DNA of 30,869 bases from CAYMTN01 sp964393335 (GTDB lineage Bacteria; Chloroflexota; Anaerolineae; Aggregatilineales; Aggregatilineaceae), in the NCBI GenBank assembly GCA_964393335.1, contig CAYMTN010000040.1, positions 1 to 30,869 on the forward strand. The letters are read 5' to 3'. Shown here piece after piece: positions 26,166 to 30,869 of the stretch (within the stretch, counting starts at the first letter, position 1; every line of letters starts with the position of its first letter). A program made the position numbers and the translations under genes. The notes under the pieces were generated by a model. It was not told where the DNA came from. It did not search any database and worked only from the letters and a program-made list of their open reading frames with translations.

Positions 26166-26543
26166 TTAGTTGGGCGATGCGGTAACGGCAGGCGCGGCGG
26201 TCTGAGTTTGTTCCAGCGCCGGGTCCAACACGCTGGCGAGGCGGATGTTCAAGCGCTGGCCCTTGTTGACCATCGTCGTGACTTTTTTGGAGTCGCATTG
26301 CACGTAATCCGGCTGTCGGGGATAGTCGACCTCGTAATGGTATTCAACTTCGGGATCAATCTCGATGTCGATCTGTTTGCCCTGATTGACCGTATAATCT
26401 TTAATACTGCCAGTCTTCATGTTGGTCAGCGTGATGGACGCCGCGCCGCACTCGGTTTCGTTCGAGAATCGCAGCAAGGTTTTGTTTCCGCAGGCGGTCA
26501 GGAGCAGCGCCAACACCAGCACCAGGATCAATCGTCGGTTCAT
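26166..26543 (-). CDS. Small lipoprotein of unknown function
   Basis: This is a 125-aa predicted lipoprotein. The ATG at 26543 has AGGAG nine bases upstream and is preferred to the GTG at 26546. The signal ends in 'LLLTAC' with Cys18. The mature part starts 'GNKTLLRFSNETECGAASITLTN' and is beta-rich, resembling a small Ig- or jelly-roll-like domain with two further Cys residues that could pair. A Thr/Ala/Pro tail follows. I do not recognise a named family. It is monocistronic, with its own promoter and a possible terminator. Confidence 0.82.
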   Translation of the reverse strand: MNRRLILVLVLALLLTACGNKTLLRFSNETECGAASITLTNMKTGSIKDYTVNQGKQIDIEIDPEVEYHYEVDYPRQPDYVQCDSKKVTTMVNKGQRLNIRLASVLDPALEQTQTAAPAVTASPN

Positions 26544-26581
26544 CACCTTCTTCTCCTAAAGGATGGTCTCTCAAACGCGGG

Positions 26582-26610
26582 ATTATAAAGAGGCCAACGC
26601 CAAATGACAA
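26582..26610 (-). promoter_or_regulatory. Predicted strong sigma70-type promoter of the small lipoprotein gene
   Basis: On the minus strand TTGTCA (26605-26610) and TATAAT (26582-26587) are spaced by exactly 17 bp: five of six and six of six consensus bases. The predicted start near 26575 gives a leader of about 31 nt with AGGAG before the ATG. Confidence 0.8.
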
Positions 26611-26677
26611 GCGCTGGGGGCCAGGCGGCAGGGTGGGGCCTGATCCGTATACGTTCTGTGAGGGAGAAATCTTCACC

Positions 26678-27634
26678 ATGGTGGATGGTGTGCGGGCTGT
26701 GGTATTCGACGGGGCGGCGCGCGTGATCACGCGCCCGTACCCGGTACGCGAGCCGGATGAGGCGCTGATCAAACTGCGGCTGGCGGGAATCTGCAATACG
26801 GACCTGGAACTGCTGCAAGGTTACAAAGGGTTCACCGGCCAGATGGGGCACGAATTCGTCGGAGAGATCATCGACGGTCCGCCGGAGTGGGCCGGGCGGC
26901 GTGTGGTAGGCGAGATCAACGTGTCGTGCGGCAGGTGTGACATGTGCGGGTGCGGCGTACCGACGCAATGCCGCGAGCGGCGCGTGTTGGGTATTCTCAA
27001 CTACGATGGCGCGTTTGCCGACGTGTTCCGGCTGTCGCTGCGCAACGTACACGCCGTGCCGGACGCGCTGACCGATGTCCAGGCCGTGTTTACCGAGCCG
27101 CTGGCGGCGGCGTGCCAGGTGCTTGAAGCGGCTCACATCCGGCCTCCGGACCGGGTGGTGCTGATCGGAGCGGGCAAGCTTGGGATATTGTGCGCGCAAG
27201 TCCTGCGCCTGACCGGGGCGGCGCTGTCAGTCGTGGTGCGGCGCGAACAGCAGGCCCGGTTGTTGGCGGGGTGGGGCATCCCGACGGTGATGCAGGAGGA
27301 CGTGCCCGGCGGCATGGCGGATGTCGTGGTGGACTGCACCGGGACCGCGCAGGGATTCGCGGCGGCATTGGACCTCGTGCGCCCGCGCGGGACGGTTGTG
27401 CTGAAAAGCACGTATCGCGGGCTGGCGGTCACCGACCTGACACGGATTGCGGTGGACGAAATACGTGTGGTGGGCAGCCGGTGCGGTCCGTTTGGGGCGG
27501 CGCTGCGCCTGCTGGAACATGGGCTGATTGACGTCGAGCCGCTGGTTGACGCGCGTTACACGCTGGACGACGCGGTTGAGGCGCTCGAATACGCGGCACG
27601 GCCCGGCGTGCTGAAGGTGCTGCTGGAACCGTAG
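26678..27634 (+). CDS. Zinc-dependent medium-chain alcohol/polyol dehydrogenase (MDR family)
   Basis: This is a 318-aa cytosolic enzyme, slightly shorter than the usual 340-350 aa. I choose the ATG at 26678; GGGAG lies about 12 nt upstream. Catalytic zinc ligands are in 'GICNTDLE' (Cys) and 'MGHEFVG' (His-Glu). The structural zinc site is complete as C-x2-C-x2-C-x7-C ('CGRCDMCGCGVPTQC'). The nucleotide-binding motif is 'GAGKLG'. The residues after the second strand are 'VVVRRE' without the acidic residue typical for NAD, which hints at NADP. The family oxidises alcohols, polyols or amino-acid side chains (sorbitol, threonine, idonate); the substrate cannot be assigned. It is a single gene converging on the histidine kinase. 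Confidence 0.9.
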   Translation: MVDGVRAVVFDGAARVITRPYPVREPDEALIKLRLAGICNTDLELLQGYKGFTGQMGHEFVGEIIDGPPEWAGRRVVGEINVSCGRCDMCGCGVPTQCRERRVLGILNYDGAFADVFRLSLRNVHAVPDALTDVQAVFTEPLAAACQVLEAAHIRPPDRVVLIGAGKLGILCAQVLRLTGAALSVVVRREQQARLLAGWGIPTVMQEDVPGGMADVVVDCTGTAQGFAAALDLVRPRGTVVLKSTYRGLAVTDLTRIAVDEIRVVGSRCGPFGAALRLLEHGLIDVEPLVDARYTLDDAVEALEYAARPGVLKVLLEP

Positions 27635-27655
27635 CGGCCCTGGTCCGGGGGCACG

Positions 27656-27673
27656 CGGAATGATTTTATTCCG
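27656..27673. terminator. Small hairpin between convergent genes
   Basis: A 6-bp inverted repeat, CGGAAT and ATTCCG, with a GATTTT loop lies in the 51 bp between the dehydrogenase and histidine kinase stop codons. No T run follows on either strand, so its role as a two-way terminator is only a suggestion. Confidence 0.3.
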
Positions 27674-27685
27674 GCGCAGGCACAC

Positions 27686-28984
27686 TCAGCGGTTGAAATC
27701 AGACGCAAACTCGGCGCTGCCCGGCGGGTGTTTGTCGTGCGACGATCCTTCGGCCAGCGGCAGCGTGAAAAAGAAGGTCGTGCCCGCGCCCCGCTCACTC
27801 TCCAGGCGAATTTCGCAGCCATGCGCTTCGATGATGGTTTTGGCGATGGACAGGCCGAGGCCCGTGCCGGTTGTTTCGCTGGCAGTGTCGGCCACGCGGA
27901 AGAATTTCTCAAAAATGTGCTGCTGATCGTCCTCGCTGATGCCGACGCCGGAGTCCTGCACGCTGACCAGGACGCATTGCGACGGACACGCCCCCTCCTC
28001 GGATAACTCGACGACGCAGTCAATCGCGCCGTTTTCCACGTTGTATTTGATGGCATTTGTCAACAGATTCAGCACGACCTGCTTGATCTTGCTGCGATCC
28101 GCCTCGACGCGGTAGCGCTGGCCGTGCGTGCTGATCTGGATCGCGCGTTCTGCCGCGCGGGGCGCGATGATATTCATGCATTCGTCGAGCAGGGCGTGTA
28201 TCTCGAACGTCTCCGTTTGCAGGCGGCTGCGCCCGGATTCCAGGCGAGCGAGATCGAGGAAATCGGTGGTCAACATGGTCAGCCGATCGGTTTCCTGCTG
28301 CATGGTGAGCACGATCTCCTCGCGCAGCTCGGGCGGCAGGCTTGGGCGGAGCAGCAGCGCGGCACTGGCTTTGAGCGAGGCCAGCGGCGTGCGCAGCTCG
28401 TGAACCACCTCGGCGATAAAATCGCTCTGCTGGAAGAGCCGCGCGTTTTGGACGGCGATCGCGGCCTGGTCGGCCAGCGCGGACAGGGTATCGACGTCCT
28501 CCTGCGTCCAGGGGCGATCAAAACGTTTGTTGATCGCCTCGACGACTCCCACCGGCTTGTTGTGCAGGTTCATGGGCACGGCCAGCAGGTTACGCGTGAT
28601 GGTCTGGGTCGTCTTGTCCACGCGGGCGAACCACCGCGAATCGCTGCGGGCGTCTTCGACCAGGACCGGCTCGCCATGCGTGACGACCCACCCGGCCAGG
28701 CTGCCATCCAGCGGGACGGGGATCGCTTCCATTTCGGCGCGGGTCAGGTTGGAGGCCGCCTCAAAGCGCAGTTCGCCGGTGTTGGGGTCCATCAACAGGA
28801 TCGAGGCTTCCTGCGTATTGGTCAATTCGGTGGCCGCGTTGGCGATCCGGCGCAGCAGCGCGCCCAGGTCCAGCGTGGAATTGAGCTGGCGGCTGATCGT
28901 CATGAGCTGCTCATAGCGCGACTTGAGCCGCCGGTAATCTTCGGCGGTTACGTATTCGTCATGCGGAGATGGAATCGAGTCCAT
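27686..28984 (-). CDS. Cytosolic GAF-domain sensor histidine kinase
   Basis: This is a 432-aa protein without membrane segments. A short coiled coil (about 12-40) leads into a GAF domain (about 40-180: 'LLRRIANAATELTNTQEASILLMD' to 'LSALADQAAIAVQNARLF'). The HisKA phosphoacceptor is in 'VVHELRTPLASLK' (His195). The HATPase_c part has an N box 'VVLNLLTNAIKYN', G1 'DSGVGIS', F box 'IFEKFFR' and G2 'GTGLGLSIAK', all intact. It should autophosphorylate His195 in response to a small ligand bound by GAF or to a partner protein. No response regulator is adjacent in the same operon, although a receiver-TadZ protein lies one gene further upstream. The ATG lies 5 bp after the sirtuin stop codon. Confidence 0.95.
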   Translation of the reverse strand: MDSIPSPHDEYVTAEDYRRLKSRYEQLMTISRQLNSTLDLGALLRRIANAATELTNTQEASILLMDPNTGELRFEAASNLTRAEMEAIPVPLDGSLAGWVVTHGEPVLVEDARSDSRWFARVDKTTQTITRNLLAVPMNLHNKPVGVVEAINKRFDRPWTQEDVDTLSALADQAAIAVQNARLFQQSDFIAEVVHELRTPLASLKASAALLLRPSLPPELREEIVLTMQQETDRLTMLTTDFLDLARLESGRSRLQTETFEIHALLDECMNIIAPRAAERAIQISTHGQRYRVEADRSKIKQVVLNLLTNAIKYNVENGAIDCVVELSEEGACPSQCVLVSVQDSGVGISEDDQQHIFEKFFRVADTASETTGTGLGLSIAKTIIEAHGCEIRLESERGAGTTFFFTLPLAEGSSHDKHPPGSAEFASDFNR

Positions 28985-28989
28985 AGGGT

Positions 28990-29748
28990 TTATCCGCTCT
29001 CCAGGGCAGTAGCAATCTGCGGCAGGACGTCCACCACGTCATCGTGGATGACGACCTGCGCCAGCGAGTCGATAGGTGTCGGACTGAGATTCACGAAAAT
29101 CAAGAGCGCGCCGGACCGGTGAGCCAGCACCGGCAGATCGGCTGCCGGGTAAACTTCCAGCGACGACCCGGCGACCAGCAGCAGGTCGCATTGGCGCGCT
29201 TCACGCCGCGCGGCGATCAATGCCTGCGCGGGCAACTGCTCGCCATACAGGATCGCGTTCGGTTTGAGCACATGGCCGCACTGCGGGCATACCGGGATGA
29301 TGTTTGACTCTAGAAACTGCACGATATACGGCTTGGACGGATAGACCTCAAAACAATGAATACACGTCATTTCGCGCAGATGGCCGTGCAGTTCGTAGAC
29401 CGGACGTGACCCGGCGCGCGTGTGCAGCATGTCGATGTTCTGCGTGATGATGGCCTTGAGCTTGCCGGCAGCTTGCATCCGCGCCAGCGCGAAATGAGCC
29501 GCGTTTGGCCTGGCCTCCAAAATGACACGGGCCAGCGGGCGAATCCAGTTGTAGAACTGCTCCGGATGGTGCCTGAATCCGTAGATGCTGGCGACCTCTG
29601 CCGGATTGTTTTTTTCCCACAGGCCGGACTCCGGGCTGCGAAAATCGGGGATGCCAGAACGCGTGCTCATCCCCGCGCCGGTAAGGGCGATGGCGTGATG
29701 GGAGCGGCGCAGCAAGTCAATGGCCATGGTCAGGGCTTCAGATTCCAT
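28990..29748 (-). CDS. NAD-dependent protein deacylase (sirtuin, Sir2 family)
   Basis: This is a 252-aa enzyme, normal for bacterial sirtuins. NAD-binding 'GAGMSTRSGIPDFRS', 'TQNIDMLH', catalytic 'ELHGH' (His121), zinc ligands 'CIHC' and 'CPQC', and 'VAGSSLEVYPAADLP' are all present. Sirtuins remove acetyl or other acyl groups from lysines using NAD+. I choose the ATG at 29748; a longer frame to 29949 would run into the preceding gene and adds unrelated sequence. An ATG at 29763 is also possible. No clear ribosome site is seen, so the start is uncertain by a few codons. It is co-directional with and 5 bp from the GAF histidine kinase. Confidence 0.95.
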   Translation of the reverse strand: MESEALTMAIDLLRRSHHAIALTGAGMSTRSGIPDFRSPESGLWEKNNPAEVASIYGFRHHPEQFYNWIRPLARVILEARPNAAHFALARMQAAGKLKAIITQNIDMLHTRAGSRPVYELHGHLREMTCIHCFEVYPSKPYIVQFLESNIIPVCPQCGHVLKPNAILYGEQLPAQALIAARREARQCDLLLVAGSSLEVYPAADLPVLAHRSGALLIFVNLSPTPIDSLAQVVIHDDVVDVLPQIATALESG

Positions 29749-29847
29749 GCGCCAACTATACATCAACTTGCCCGGTTTTGCCGCTGGAAAACCATGTAAA
29801 ATGACGAGCCGGGTTGGATGACGCAGACCCGGCTGAATCGTACTCAG

Positions 29848-29870
29848 GTGATGGCCGGACGGGCCATCAC
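29848..29870. terminator. Perfect 9-bp hairpin overlapping the stop codon of the TadZ-like gene
   Basis: GTGATGGCC (29848-29856) pairs with GGCCATCAC (29862-29870) around a 5-nt loop. It overlaps the TGA at 29867-29869. No T run follows on the minus strand, so it may stabilise the mRNA end or slow transcription, or separate this gene from the sirtuin gene. Confidence 0.4.
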
Positions 29871-30869
29871 GCAAAACGGCGGCTGGCGACTTCCTCGGCC
29901 AGTTTGCTGAACTGGTTGGCGACGATCGAATTGGGCTGGAACAGGACAATCGGAAAACCCGCTTCGGTGGCCTGGAACGCGAGTTCCGGGGCAGGGGAGA
30001 TGATGGCCGTCATTTCATGGTTGAGAATCTGTTCGGCTTCCTGCCAGGGGATTTGCAGGCTCGATTGGGCACGATTGACGAGCACGATGCTGACGCGTGA
30101 ATGCGTGATGCCGATCTGTTCCACTTCGTACAGGATGTCGCGCGCCAGGGTGAGAGCGACCCGGTTGGGTTCGACGGTGAGCGTGAGCTGATCGACATCC
30201 TGAAGCAGGCGGGCCGACAGGCGGTTCAAACCTGCGCCCAGGTCCACCATCACGATACGGCTGAGCGTGCACAGGTGGCGGATGACCATCGCGGCAGCGT
30301 CCGGCGCGACATTGAGCAGCGTTTCTTTGGGGCGTGCGGACGAGAGCAGCAGTCGCAGGCCGCTGCTGTGCGCGACCAACTCGTTTTCGACGGCGCGGGC
30401 TGTGATCTCGCTGGTGGGCCGAGAAAGCAGGTTCGCCATACCGGTTGAGCGCCCAAAGCCCAGCGACAGGCCCAGCGTGCCCTGACCCAAACGAAAATCG
30501 GCCAGGATGGTCGGATCACTTTTGGCGAGAGCCGCCGCGACGTTCACGGCCAGCGTCGTCGTGCCAACGCCGCCTTTGGCCCCTAGAAAGGCCATCGTCG
30601 TCGTCTGATCGTCAGTGGGACGGCGCTGGGCGGCGCTGCGTGCCAGCACCGCTTTGACGCGTGAGGCGAGTTCTGCTGGATGAGTCGGCTTGGTGAGGTA
30701 ATCGTCGGCCCCGGCCTCGAACCCGGCGACCTTGTCATCGACCATTGTTTTGGCAGTGAACATGATGATCGGGATCGTCTGGGTTGACGGGTCATGGCGC
30801 AACCGGCGGCAGACCTCGTACCCGTCCATATCCGGCATCATGATGTCCAGGATAATCAGGTCCGGGTGG
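29867..30869 (-). CDS. Receiver domain fused to TadZ/CpaE-like ATPase (N-terminus beyond the right edge)
   Basis: The frame is open to the window edge, giving 333 visible codons. A receiver domain comes first: 'LIILDIMMPDMDGYE' contains the phosphoacceptor Asp (30845-30847), then 'IIMFTAKT' and 'DDYLTKPTH' with the conserved Thr and Lys. A short linker leads to a ParA/MinD-type ATPase with a deviant Walker A 'AKGGVGTTTLAVN' and 'RIVMVDLGAG'. This architecture matches TadZ/CpaE proteins, which place Flp/Tad pilus machinery at the cell pole. By that precedent other tad genes should lie on the adjoining part of the contig, but none is visible here. The GAF histidine kinase two genes downstream is a candidate phosphodonor; that is inference. 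Confidence 0.9.
   Translation of the reverse strand, partial: HPDLIILDIMMPDMDGYEVCRRLRHDPSTQTIPIIMFTAKTMVDDKVAGFEAGADDYLTKPTHPAELASRVKAVLARSAAQRRPTDDQTTTMAFLGAKGGVGTTTLAVNVAAALAKSDPTILADFRLGQGTLGLSLGFGRSTGMANLLSRPTSEITARAVENELVAHSSGLRLLLSSARPKETLLNVAPDAAAMVIRHLCTLSRIVMVDLGAGLNRLSARLLQDVDQLTLTVEPNRVALTLARDILYEVEQIGITHSRVSIVLVNRAQSSLQIPWQEAEQILNHEMTAIISPAPELAFQATEAGFPIVLFQPNSIVANQFSKLAEEVASRRFA

Noticed and set aside
29749..29949. N-terminal extension of the sirtuin
   Set aside because: The extra codons overlap the end of the TadZ-like gene and encode sequence unlike sirtuins. The core starts normally with the Met at 29748.

Overview
The window is a GC-rich stretch of a bacterial genome, most likely a metagenome-assembled contig of a Chloroflexota (Anaerolineae-like) organism. 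The assignment is by inference. It rests on many exported proteins with Thr-Pro-rich 'TPT' linkers, several LysM proteins with Ig-like tails, an NBR1-type Ig domain on a Ser/Thr kinase, a receiver-TadZ/CpaE protein, and GTG starts mixed with strong AGGAGG-type ribosome binding sites. A run of exactly 100 N (17965-18064) is a scaffold gap. No rRNA, tRNA, CRISPR array, transposase or phage gene was seen.

Layout. 3-7061 (+): the 3' part of a giant cell-surface protein with about 16 DUF11-type beta-sandwich repeats, an LPATG sorting signal, two membrane segments and a complete sortase domain in one chain, closed by a strong terminator. 7129-9183 (-): a membrane Ser/Thr kinase. 9341-13025 (-): a probable five-gene operon (DUF1015 protein, ACT-domain protein, SGNH-like exported protein, NTF2-like lipoprotein, small conserved protein). 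13347-14990 (+): a LysM-LysM-glycosidase with its own terminator. 15151-17961 (-): a large DUF5060/glycosidase-like exported protein with a Thr/Pro-rich tail. After the gap comes a Nudix hydrolase (-, cut by the gap). It diverges from a two-gene unit (+) of a helical protein and an SPFH/band-7 protein.

20356-23316 (-): a GT39/PMT-like membrane glycosyltransferase and a membrane NERD-like/GIY-YIG-like fusion. 23500-26093 (+): two paralogous LysM/Ig-like proteins, one with a zinc-ribbon and transmembrane anchor, one a lipoprotein. 26166-26543 (-): a small lipoprotein. 26678-27634 (+): a zinc-dependent medium-chain dehydrogenase. 27686-29748 (-): a sirtuin and a GAF sensor histidine kinase, adjacent. 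29867-right edge (-): a receiver domain fused to a TadZ/CpaE-like ATPase, truncated at its N-terminus.

Taken together, the window is dominated by envelope biology: surface display, cell-wall or glycan binding, glycan cleavage and signalling through a kinase, a histidine kinase and a receiver. The most unusual item is the first gene. It joins a sortase substrate (repeat region, LPATG, membrane anchor, basic tail) to the sortase domain, with a topology that puts both on the outer face of the membrane. Several other proteins seem to have altered catalytic residues: Cys in place of the SGNH Ser, an Asn where a glycosidase acid/base Glu is expected, and nuclease-like domains lacking signature residues.
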